Source: Spongiibacteraceae bacterium
GTDB lineage: Bacteria > Pseudomonadota > Gammaproteobacteria > Pseudomonadales > Dasaniaceae
Assembly: GCA_030621845.1 (NCBI GenBank)
Contig: JAUXHA010000020.1
Span: forward strand, 1-33,976
Length of the DNA stretch: 33,976 nucleotides
Direction of reading: 5' to 3'
Below are positions 16,763 through 24,394 of this stretch, in pieces. The notes beneath the pieces are model-generated. The model was not told the origin of the DNA. It was given only the letters and a program-made list of their open reading frames with translations, and ran no database searches. Made by a program: the position numbers and the translations under genes. Every line of letters begins with the position of its first letter. Within the stretch, counting starts at the first letter, position 1.

Positions 16763-18025
16763 CTATTTCAAGTGGTCGGAGCAATATCCGGCCACCTCTG
16801 CAAAAACACTTTTTAGTTGGTAGCCCACTTTAAAATTGGCCACAAAGAGATCAAAATCAGCTTTTTCTGAACCCATGGGCTCACGCAAACAAACCGCCCT
16901 GAACACTTTCTTTACCTGGCAATGAGCAAATGCTTCTGTATTGGCCAACTCCGTACCGAGCGAAGCAGCACCATCCCCCTCTGCGTAGGCATCATTAATA
17001 GCAAGATCCACACTGCCGGAATTAGAGGCGGGATTTAACCAACCCACTTTGCCGCTGTTATCACCGAGCCGCCAGTAATTTGTCCAGTGATCATTGGGCG
17101 TCACATAACCGTAAGGAAAGTTATTTTCATTGATATGATACTTGGGCTGTACCACCGCATCGGTGTAAACCACTTCACCAATATCTTTTCGCTCATCCTC
17201 TGTCAGCCCCGGCCGTTGATCTTCCGATGGGTAGGAAAATTCATAATAAGCAAACGCCTGTGCCATCGGATCCATGCCACTATGGCAACCCACGCATTGA
17301 TTAAGAAATAGAGTGCTGTCGCCCCCCGGACTGCGTGATATATCCTGGCGAATACGATCGGTGGGCAGATGTGTGTCCTTAAGTTGCTCCAGATCCATGC
17401 ACCAGTGATTTAATAAAGTAAACCTGAACATGGCACGATTGGTGCCGTCGACAAAATAAGCCCGGCCCGCAGCGCGTGTGGTCATGACACCCGCTACCGC
17501 ATTGGCAGGAATTCCTGTCACACTGCTTTGCACACCTTGAACAAGTACCGCGCTGTCCCCCAGATTAGCACCCGAAGCCTCAAGGTATTGATAGTGATTA
17601 TTGTTACTGCGTGAATAAGCGGGGATGCCACTGACATTACCGGTATAAATTATATTCCCGGAAAGCAACTCCCTGAAATCAGTATCCTCCCTGACCATTC
17701 CGATCACTGTTGCGCTGTAATCATTGAGCGGAACGAAAGGATCCTGTGCTTCATTGGTCCAGGGCGTCACCCAGTTTTTCAGCACAGTAGTATAAAAGTG
17801 ACCATTAGCAGCAATGCCCGGCGCACCATCAATAGCATAGCTGGCGGCTAAAGCCGGATCATTCTGTACCGCAATCGCATTCTCCATTGCATCGAGCATG
17901 GCGACCGTGGGCGGCGACCCAGTCAGGCGATCATGTATTCGCTTTGCCTGTTCACGAGAATCAGCAAACAAACTGCTGCTTACAGTTAACAAAGCCAAAA
18001 AGATAACAGTGATAAAAATTCTCAT
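16763..18025 (-). CDS. DUF1588-like exported mono-haem cytochrome protein
   Basis: 420 residues with a Sec signal (MRIFITVIFLALLTVSSSLFA). It carries one haem c motif, CVGCH at 244-248, inside FLNQCVGCHSGMDPMAQAF. That resembles the CxxCHxxMDPxG signature of DUF1588-type domains found in the DUF1592/DUF1588/DUF1585 exported proteins abundant in planctomycetes and some proteobacteria. The rest is unassigned; two further Cys pairs near the C-terminus (AHCQVKK and RAVCLREP) could form disulfides. It is the first gene of the 12-gene minus-strand run, and the LamG di-haem gene follows after ten bases. Function in the family is unknown; electron transfer or haem-based modification in the periplasm is plausible. 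Confidence 0.65.
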   Translation of the reverse strand: MRIFITVIFLALLTVSSSLFADSREQAKRIHDRLTGSPPTVAMLDAMENAIAVQNDPALAASYAIDGAPGIAANGHFYTTVLKNWVTPWTNEAQDPFVPLNDYSATVIGMVREDTDFRELLSGNIIYTGNVSGIPAYSRSNNNHYQYLEASGANLGDSAVLVQGVQSSVTGIPANAVAGVMTTRAAGRAYFVDGTNRAMFRFTLLNHWCMDLEQLKDTHLPTDRIRQDISRSPGGDSTLFLNQCVGCHSGMDPMAQAFAYYEFSYPSEDQRPGLTEDERKDIGEVVYTDAVVQPKYHINENNFPYGYVTPNDHWTNYWRLGDNSGKVGWLNPASNSGSVDLAINDAYAEGDGAASLGTELANTEAFAHCQVKKVFRAVCLREPMGSEKADFDLFVANFKVGYQLKSVFAEVAGYCSDHLK

Positions 18026-18210
18026 AATTTTTTTTCATTCACCACAAGCAATTGCTGATTTTATTCGGACCGCATAAGTTAATAGACACAGTACAGCCTA
18101 GAAATCGTTCAATTGCCTGTTTTTTTATATGATTTGTCTATTCTAGCCAGCCACAACAAGATGAAGTGTGATCTCCAGCACAATCAAGACAACTTTGACG
18201 GCATTTATCT
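18026..18210. promoter_or_regulatory. Divergent intergenic region between the two envelope operons
   Basis: 185 AT-rich bases separate the divergent operons, so both promoters should lie here. Visible elements are a perfect 10-base palindrome AGCAATTGCT (18047-18056), a second CAATTGC at 18110-18116 (61 bases from the first copy), and TATGAT at 18128-18133 as a possible rightward -10 box without a convincing -35. A shared regulator binding the CAATTGC copies is a guess. Confidence 0.4.
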
Positions 18211-21081
18211 ATGTCGAAAAACACAGGGCATATAAACTGTGTACTAAACAACCCGGTTTTAATGTATATACCAATAGGTTTCATTTTGATCAAAAAAATA
18301 CTTTTTACGCTATATAGAGCGCCGCCACCCTGCTCCCGCTTTTCGCTAATCGCCTGTTGCTTTATTTTGCTCACAGCATGTACCAGCGAGGGCGGCGACA
18401 ATATTACCCTCAACGCCGGCAGCCAGGGCTCAGATCCCGGCGTACTCGATATCCCTATTGCCTATATTAAACGTCCAATCCCCGCAGCAGATGAAGACGC
18501 GCCAGACCTAAGAAACCCACTGGCTTTTAACCCGGGCGCGCAGCTCTACATCCGCAGTCGTTCAGAAATCAGCGCCAATGAAATTAATGTCACAGAGCAA
18601 ATTTTATCCATTGTTGCCGCTGAAGAGGGAACCTCAACTGAACAACTGGCCATCGACATCAAGGATCTTGAAAGCTCTTTTGATGGCAAGCGATTAATTT
18701 TTGCAGCCAGGGTTGTACCGGAACCGGTCAACGCCAACCTGGAATTTACCAGCTGGAACATCTGGCTATTTGATTTCGATAGCCGGGAAGCCAACTACTT
18801 GATCACTTCACGGGTGAAACGCAATGAAGGTATTGACCACGGTGGCGGCCAGGATATTGCCCCGCACTTTTTAACCGATGACAGAATTGTCTTGAGCTCC
18901 ACCCGTCAAGTGGCAACAGCAGGCAAGCAACTTAACGACGGTCGGGCACAAATCTATGCAGGACTGACCGAAAACAGGCAAGGCCCCGCTGCTGTTTTAC
19001 ATATTTATGATCCCTCACTGGGTGCGGAAGTGTTTAAACAAATTTCCTTTAACCAGAGTCACGACCTCGATCCGGTCACCCTCGCTTCGGGTGAAATTGT
19101 TTTTAGTCGCTGGAATAACAGCCCGGGCAACAATCATTTAAGCCTTTATAAAATCAATCCCTCAGGTCGAGGCCTGTCGCTGGTTTACGGTCACCATTCC
19201 CGAGCCATAGGCAGTGACGGCAGCAATGCCGAATTCAGCCAGACGCGTGAACTTAATGACGGTCGATTAATGTCGCTGATTAAACCCTTCCAGTCAGCCA
19301 CCCTCGGTGGCAACATCGTCATTATTGACAGTGATAATTATGTGGAATTTGACCAGCCCACCTGGAATCAACAGGGATTGGGAGGAACAGGTCACCAGAC
19401 CCTCAACACTGCGGACATCCGCACTGACGGGGAGATTTCTGCTGGTGGCCAATACGCTTCCTTCTATCCGCTACAAGACGGCAGCAATCGCATGCTATTG
19501 AGCTGGAGCCCCTGCCGGGTGATCGATAATGATGACAATTTTGTACCCTGCACACTGGGGCCCGTCGATGCATTGATCGCGCCGCCACTCTACGGCGCAT
19601 GGATTTACGACCCCGCCGAGGGCACACAATTACCGGTAGTATTAGCTGAAGAGGGTTTTGCCATTAGCGAGATAGTCGCCGGTGAACCAAGGGCCTACCC
19701 CAGATTATTGGATGACATTGCGTCCTTTAATAGCGAACTGGCGCTCAGTGATAAGGGCGCGTTAATCATTGACAGCGTTTATGATTTTGACGGTGTTGAT
19801 AACTCTATTTTGGGTATTGCCCAACAATCGGTAATGGGTTCCAGTGCCCACAGCAACCGTATCGCGCGCTTTTTACGTGTAGTGAAACCGGTACCCATTC
19901 CCGACAACGACATATTTGATGTCCCTAACTCTGCCTTTGGTGTCAGCGCAGCACAGTCCATGCGTGAAATTATCGGCTATACGCTTATTGAAGCGGATGG
20001 GTCGGTAGCCGTCCGCGTACCGGCCAACACACCCTTGATGATTAGCGTGCTGGATATCAATGGCCGCAGAATTAGCGAACGTCATGATTTCTGGTTACAA
20101 GTGTCGGCAGGAGAAATCGTCCATTGTACCGGCTGCCATACCGGCAACAGCGAGCAACCCCATGGCCGCCAGGACTCCATGCCAACATCATCCAACCCCG
20201 GAGCGATCAGCCTGCCCAGTGGCGCACTCGGCTTCAGCAATATGGACACCGCTGTTTTCTGCGGTACAGAAATCGGTCAAACAATGGCCAAAGTCTTTGG
20301 CCTCCGACGCCCCGATTGCGCGGAAAACCGGATAGGCCGTGACCTGTCTTTACAGCTAACTTACCGCGATGAGTGGAGCGATGCCCTCACCGTCCCGGAT
20401 ATGAGCCTCGATTATAGTTATGACCCGGCATGGACTGATATTGCCGATGAGCGAGCCATTATCGTCGACAACCTTGATCCCGCACTCGACAGCCGAATAG
20501 TGATCAACTACATTGATCATATCCAACCCATTTGGGAGAGAATTCGTACCGGCGTTGATGATGGCAGCGGCACGTTAATTGACAGCTGTATTGGCTGCCA
20601 CAGCACGCAATCGGACACGGTGGTTCCTCCGGGGCAACTGGAGCTGGGCTCTGAACCCTCGGACATCAATAGTGACCATTATCGCTCATACCGGGAATTA
20701 CTGAATGCTGATGATGAACAATGGCTTAATACCGCTAACACACTGGCAAACCGGCAAAGAGAGTGTAGCGATGTGGACGCCCAGGGAAATCCTTTGAATT
20801 TTACGAGCACAGTATCGGTGCAAGCCACCATGAGCGTCAGCGGCGCCAATAATAGCAGCCGCTTTTTTAATTGTTTTAATGGTGGCAACTGCGGGCCCAA
20901 CCCCGCACCGGCTTTACCGGGAAATTGTAGCGAAGACGGCGGCACAGCCGTTACCGCAACGATGAACAGCATCGATCATCGCGGCATGCTCAGTGATAGC
21001 GAATTGCGGTTGATTTCTGAATGGCTGGATATTGGCGCACAATATTACAACAACCCTTTTGACCCGAGACTGGCACCCTGA
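18211..21081 (+). CDS. HzsA-like beta-propeller di-haem c-type lipoprotein
   Basis: Up to 956 residues; a second ATG at 18262 is equally possible, and neither has a strong ribosome site. A lipobox, SLIACCFILLTAC, lies about 57 residues from the first ATG, after an unusually long basic n-region. The following ~400 residues contain propeller-like (PD40/WD40-type) strands such as SFDGKRLIFAARV and LASGEIVFSRW. Two haem c motifs are present: CTGCH (639-643), preceded by FWLQVSAGEIVH, and CIGCH (793-797). This arrangement matches the family named after the middle domain of hydrazine synthase alpha subunit, which is widespread outside anammox bacteria with unknown roles. It leads the plus-strand operon, divergent from the other cytochrome genes. 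Confidence 0.65.
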   Translation: MSKNTGHINCVLNNPVLMYIPIGFILIKKILFTLYRAPPPCSRFSLIACCFILLTACTSEGGDNITLNAGSQGSDPGVLDIPIAYIKRPIPAADEDAPDLRNPLAFNPGAQLYIRSRSEISANEINVTEQILSIVAAEEGTSTEQLAIDIKDLESSFDGKRLIFAARVVPEPVNANLEFTSWNIWLFDFDSREANYLITSRVKRNEGIDHGGGQDIAPHFLTDDRIVLSSTRQVATAGKQLNDGRAQIYAGLTENRQGPAAVLHIYDPSLGAEVFKQISFNQSHDLDPVTLASGEIVFSRWNNSPGNNHLSLYKINPSGRGLSLVYGHHSRAIGSDGSNAEFSQTRELNDGRLMSLIKPFQSATLGGNIVIIDSDNYVEFDQPTWNQQGLGGTGHQTLNTADIRTDGEISAGGQYASFYPLQDGSNRMLLSWSPCRVIDNDDNFVPCTLGPVDALIAPPLYGAWIYDPAEGTQLPVVLAEEGFAISEIVAGEPRAYPRLLDDIASFNSELALSDKGALIIDSVYDFDGVDNSILGIAQQSVMGSSAHSNRIARFLRVVKPVPIPDNDIFDVPNSAFGVSAAQSMREIIGYTLIEADGSVAVRVPANTPLMISVLDINGRRISERHDFWLQVSAGEIVHCTGCHTGNSEQPHGRQDSMPTSSNPGAISLPSGALGFSNMDTAVFCGTEIGQTMAKVFGLRRPDCAENRIGRDLSLQLTYRDEWSDALTVPDMSLDYSYDPAWTDIADERAIIVDNLDPALDSRIVINYIDHIQPIWERIRTGVDDGSGTLIDSCIGCHSTQSDTVVPPGQLELGSEPSDINSDHYRSYRELLNADDEQWLNTANTLANRQRECSDVDAQGNPLNFTSTVSVQATMSVSGANNSSRFFNCFNGGNCGPNPAPALPGNCSEDGGTAVTATMNSIDHRGMLSDSELRLISEWLDIGAQYYNNPFDPRLAP

Positions 21082-21106
21082 CCCGATCATAAGGTTTTAT
21101 TGTTTC

Positions 21107-21886
21107 ATGCTGCATCATAAAGCCCTCGGCTTCAAAAGTAGACAATTGATGACCATGCTGGTTATTGCACTGCTGGTGCTATTGGCATTGCATCGTCCAG
21201 CTTATGCAGAGGAACTTTACGCCCGCGTCACCGTTGCCGAGGCCTATATTGAAATACACACCTCACCCGGGCGTGGTTATCCCGTTTTTTATATAGCAGA
21301 GCGCGGTGAAACTTTATTAGTACTCAAGCAAAAAACCAGCTGGTATAAAGTTCGTACAGAAAAAAACATTGAGGGCTGGGTCAGCATTAACGACCTTGGT
21401 CTTACACTGGATTCCAGCAACGAACTGGTCAATATCAAGGCACCCGATAAAGAAAGCTTTATCAACCGAAAATGGGAAAGTGGTTTTATGGTAGGCGACT
21501 TCGATGGATCGGATGTGATGAGTGTATACGCGGGTTATCATTTCACCCGAAACTTGTCGATGGAAGTAGCCCTGTCAAATATCTACGGTGATCATTCAGA
21601 CGGACACGCAGCTTCGGTCAGTATTGTTCACCAGCTATTCCCCCAATGGCGGGTGTCACCATTTTTTACCATTGGCGGAGGCATTATCGACACTAACAGC
21701 CGATCCAACCTGGTAGCGACCAAAGATCGAAGCGAGAACACCGCCAATGTTGGCGCCGGCCTGAGAATTTATCTTGATGACAGGTTCCTGCTCAGACTGC
21801 AGTATAAAAACCATATTATATTAACCAACCGCGATGATGATGAAGAAGTAGACGAATGGAAAATTGGCTTAAGCGTATTTTATTAA
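21107..21886 (+). CDS. SH3-domain plus beta-barrel outer-membrane protein
   Basis: About 260 residues from the ATG at 21107; the frame extends to a TTG inside the upstream gene, and ATG 21149 is another option. The signal peptide (TMLVIALLVLLALHRPAYA) is followed by a bacterial SH3 domain (about residues 35-100: YIEIHTSPGRGYPVFYIAER, then WYKVRT and EGWVSINDLGL). The rest alternates as strands of a small outer-membrane barrel (SVYAGYHFTRNLSMEVALS, FFTIGGGI, VGAGLRIYLDD) and ends in aromatic SVFY, the usual barrel C-terminus. The SH3 part could bind peptidoglycan or a periplasmic partner. Small barrels of this type occur with Glt-like gene sets in Myxococcus. It follows the HzsA-like gene and overlaps the next barrel gene by 31 bases. 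Confidence 0.75.
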   Translation: MLHHKALGFKSRQLMTMLVIALLVLLALHRPAYAEELYARVTVAEAYIEIHTSPGRGYPVFYIAERGETLLVLKQKTSWYKVRTEKNIEGWVSINDLGLTLDSSNELVNIKAPDKESFINRKWESGFMVGDFDGSDVMSVYAGYHFTRNLSMEVALSNIYGDHSDGHAASVSIVHQLFPQWRVSPFFTIGGGIIDTNSRSNLVATKDRSENTANVGAGLRIYLDDRFLLRLQYKNHIILTNRDDDEEVDEWKIGLSVFY

Positions 21887-22497
21887 TTACAGCAAGTACG
21901 AGCCTGGCGCTGGTAACCTCCGTTACCGCTGCTGAGCAAGCTGTACAGGTGATTGAACCCGATATCGAAAGGCGAGAAGTGAGCGTTGATAAAATTGACA
22001 GCGGTGACTTTGAGATTGGCGCCTTTATCGGCATTATCAGCATTGAGGATTTTGATAGCGAAGTGGTTTACGGCGCCAGATTAGGCTATCACTTTACCGA
22101 AGATATTTTTGTTGAAGCCAGCTATGGCGAGTCAGAAGGCGACCTCACCAGTTATGAAGAAATAAGCGGCGGACCGCCCCTGTTCAATGATAGCGACCGT
22201 GATTACTCTTATTATAACTTCAGTATCGGCTGGAATATTTTCCCCGGTGAGATATTCATTGCAGATAAATACGCCTTCAAATCTGACTTTTACTTTATTG
22301 GGGGCGCGGGCAATACCAACTTTCTTGGCGACAACTGGTTTACCGTAAGTCTGGGTGCAGGCTATCGACTGATGTTAAATGACTGGTTTGCCTGGCGCAT
22401 AGATGTTCGTGATCATATTTTTGACCGAGACAGCTTTGGCCAGGACAGCACCACAAATAATATTGAATTGACCACAGGCGTGTCATTTTTCTTTTAA
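21856..22497 (+). CDS. Small outer-membrane beta-barrel protein
   Basis: 213 residues: a signal peptide (RILLITASTSLALVTSVTAA), a short linker, then barrel strands (FEIGAFIGIISIEDF, VVYGARLGYHFTEDIFVEASYG, YYNFSIGWNIFPG, TVSLGAGYRLMLNDWFAWRIDV) and a terminal aromatic strand ending SFFF. This fits the outer-membrane barrel family common in myxobacteria and gammaproteobacteria with TolQ/TolR-type clusters. It starts inside the preceding barrel gene (31-base overlap) with a GAAGAAG ribosome site, so the two barrels are probably co-translated and may work as a pair. No enzyme residues are evident; a structural or channel role is likely. Confidence 0.75.
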   Translation: MENWLKRILLITASTSLALVTSVTAAEQAVQVIEPDIERREVSVDKIDSGDFEIGAFIGIISIEDFDSEVVYGARLGYHFTEDIFVEASYGESEGDLTSYEEISGGPPLFNDSDRDYSYYNFSIGWNIFPGEIFIADKYAFKSDFYFIGGAGNTNFLGDNWFTVSLGAGYRLMLNDWFAWRIDVRDHIFDRDSFGQDSTTNNIELTTGVSFFF

Positions 22498-22524
22498 CAA
22501 CATGACCGCCACTGGAGTACAAAA

Positions 22525-23022
22525 ATGAATAAAATTTTCACTCTTAGCTTGTTGTTATGTTCACAGCTAATTTTTCCAACGCTGGGTTTTGCTACCGAAA
22601 TCAACAGCGAGGCCGCAAACTTTACCTTAAAAAGTAATAGCGGCAAGAATCTGCGACTCAGTGAGCACCGTGGCGATGTGGTACTGATTAATTTTTGGGC
22701 CTCCTGGTGCGGCCCTTGCCGTGCAGAAATGCCTGAACTTGAAGCCCTGTACCAAAAGTACCAGAAGCTTGGCTTTACCATTTTTGGTATCAATATCGAC
22801 AAAGACAGAGCCATGGCCGACAAGGTTTTAGCCAGCACACCGCTGTCTTTCCCGATACTCTTTGATAGCAGCAGCAGTGTCAGCGAACTTTACCAAATCG
22901 ATGCCATGCCCACCACCGTCATTGTCGACAGGGACGGAAAAGTCCGCTTTATTCATCGAGGCTATAAACCCGGTTATGAAGACGAATATGTTAAACAAAT
23001 CAAACTGCTGATAAGAGAGTAA
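22525..23022 (+). CDS. TlpA/ResA-like periplasmic thioredoxin
   Basis: 165 residues: a Sec signal ending near GFA, then a thioredoxin fold of the TlpA/ResA/CcmG group. The active site is Cys62-Gly-Pro-Cys65 in NFWASWCGPCRAEMPELE, with the cis-proline in DAMPTTVIVDRDG. Such proteins reduce specific periplasmic disulfides, often in apocytochrome c maturation or before metal loading. The neighbours offer two kinds of client: the c-type cytochromes of the locus and the Cys-containing DUF4266 lipoprotein five bases downstream. A GGAG precedes the ATG by about eight bases. No DsbD/CcdA-type reductant partner is in the window. Confidence 0.9.
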   Translation: MNKIFTLSLLLCSQLIFPTLGFATEINSEAANFTLKSNSGKNLRLSEHRGDVVLINFWASWCGPCRAEMPELEALYQKYQKLGFTIFGINIDKDRAMADKVLASTPLSFPILFDSSSSVSELYQIDAMPTTVIVDRDGKVRFIHRGYKPGYEDEYVKQIKLLIRE

Positions 23023-23027
23023 CCGCA

Positions 23028-23243
23028 GTGAAAACTATCACTTTTATGCTGCTGTTGCTTAGCCTTTCTGGCTGCGGCCTGCAACCCTGGGTTAAACCTT
23101 ATGAGCGGCAAAACCTGGCCGACCCAATCATGAGCTTCAATCGTGATCCGGTCGCCAGTAATTATATGCACCATGTTTACCAGGCCCGGGAAGCTTCCCG
23201 CGGTGCAGAAGGCGGTAGTGGGGGCGGTTGTGGCTGCAACTAA
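23028..23243 (+). CDS. DUF4266 mini-lipoprotein with C-terminal GGGCGCN
   Basis: 71 residues from a GTG. The signal MKTITFMLLLLSLSGC is a lipobox, giving a mature lipoprotein of 56 residues. It contains WVKPYERQNLADPIM and ends in a glycine-rich stretch with GGSGGGCGCN, so it has just two cysteines (68 and 70) besides the lipidated Cys16. These features match DUF4266, which typically sits next to DUF3570 and a thioredoxin. Function is unknown. The CGC end could hold a metal, a disulfide or another modification and may be the client of the TlpA protein. It overlaps the downstream DUF3570 gene. Confidence 0.85.
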   Translation: MKTITFMLLLLSLSGCGLQPWVKPYERQNLADPIMSFNRDPVASNYMHHVYQAREASRGAEGGSGGGCGCN

Positions 23244-24387
23244 TTTCCAGCGACTGCTCCTCGCACCCTGCCTGCTGTTCATCGCTGGATTAGCCTGGAG
23301 CGCAGTACTGCCCGAAGAGCGCGCTGATGCGATGTACCACCGCTACGATGGCGGTGGCGTAACCATTGACGGCCCATCTATCCTGGTCAGGAAAAATTTT
23401 ATTGATAAAGTCTCTGTTATCGGCAATTACTATGTTGATGACATTAGCAGTGCTTCTATCGATGTGGTAACACTGGGTGCCAGCCCCAATGGCTACAATG
23501 AACAACGCACCGAATACAGCATCAGTGCCGATTATCTTTATGAAAAAAGCATTGTTAGCGCAGGCTATACCTACAGCGATGAAAGTGATTACACCGCAGA
23601 CACCTGGTTTGTCGGTATCAGTCAGGATTTTTTTGGCGACCTTAGCAATATAAGCTTTGGCTACTCCCGTGGCGATGACACCGTTAAGCGCAATCACGAC
23701 AGTGATTTCTCAGAAAATGTAGACAGAAATAATTACAACATCACCCTGAGCCAAATTATCACACCAAAAATGATTCTTGGACTCACCTATAACCTGATCA
23801 CAGATGAAGGTTATCTTAACAACCCCTACCGCGTGTACCGTTATGATAATCCTGCCGACCCCAGCGTCCCGCTGACCGGCTACGAAGTCTACCCGAACAC
23901 CAGAACCAGCGATGCCGCCGCTATCCGGCTCATGTACTATCTCGATCACAGGGCATCCCTTCTCACCGAGTTTCGCTACTTCAGCGATGACTGGAACATT
24001 AATGCTATCACGGCAAAAGTCGCCTATACGCATACCTTTAAGCGCAACTGGATTTTTGACATTTCCTATCGTTACTATGATCAGGACAATGCAGATTTTT
24101 ACAATGACCTTTTTACCTCGCCGTCCCAGGACCCTAAAGACTATCGGGCGAGAGACAAGGAATTAAGTGCTTTTACCAGCCATACCATAGGCCTTGGTGT
24201 CAGCTATATGCTGCCCTATAAAAACCGCTTTATGGACAGAAGTTCAATCAGCCTCCAGTGGGATAGAATTTACTTTGACTACAGTAATTTTCGCGATTTG
24301 AGAGACAGCTCGGCAGGGCCCGGTCACGAAAAGCTGTATGAGTTTGATGCCGATGTCGTCAAATTATTTTTTACGCTCTGGTATTAG
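23230..24387 (+). CDS. DUF3570 outer-membrane beta-barrel protein
   Basis: About 385 residues from the GTG at 23230, which gives a signal peptide (FQRLLLAPCLLFIAGLAWSA) and overlaps the DUF4266 gene by 14 bases; the longer frame from 23143 would read through most of that gene. The mature N-terminus, LPEERADAMYHRYDGGGVTI, is the DUF3570 signature. The rest is alternating strands (FIDKVSVIGNYYVDDIS, SADYLYEKSIVSAGYTYSD, NWIFDISYRYYDQ), ending in FFTLWY with a C-terminal aromatic residue typical of barrels. The mature protein has no cysteine. Likely an outer-membrane barrel partnered with the DUF4266 lipoprotein; transport or assembly role unknown. It converges with the apbE-like gene seven bases away. 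Confidence 0.85.
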   Translation: MAATNFQRLLLAPCLLFIAGLAWSAVLPEERADAMYHRYDGGGVTIDGPSILVRKNFIDKVSVIGNYYVDDISSASIDVVTLGASPNGYNEQRTEYSISADYLYEKSIVSAGYTYSDESDYTADTWFVGISQDFFGDLSNISFGYSRGDDTVKRNHDSDFSENVDRNNYNITLSQIITPKMILGLTYNLITDEGYLNNPYRVYRYDNPADPSVPLTGYEVYPNTRTSDAAAIRLMYYLDHRASLLTEFRYFSDDWNINAITAKVAYTHTFKRNWIFDISYRYYDQDNADFYNDLFTSPSQDPKDYRARDKELSAFTSHTIGLGVSYMLPYKNRFMDRSSISLQWDRIYFDYSNFRDLRDSSAGPGHEKLYEFDADVVKLFFTLWY

Positions 24388-24394
24388 CTACGCC

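Noticed and set aside
3378-18025. Calling the motor cluster a gliding-motility operon
   Set aside because: The AgmX-type end and TolQ/TolR/TolR set are shared with the Myxococcus machine, but no MglA-like GTPase or large GltI/GltJ-type modular proteins are present. A common core does not show motility.
18211-21081. Hydrazine synthase activity
   Set aside because: Only one HzsA-like protein is present, without the other synthase subunits or any anammox gene; the name reflects domain similarity only.
21032-21106. TTG start at 21032 for the SH3-barrel gene
   Set aside because: It lies within the upstream coding region and yields a long non-signal N-terminus; ATG 21107 or 21149 is better.
23143-23229. 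Longest start of the DUF3570 frame at 23143
   Set aside because: It would read through most of the DUF4266 gene and put the signal peptide about 30 residues inside; GTG 23230 gives a normal signal.
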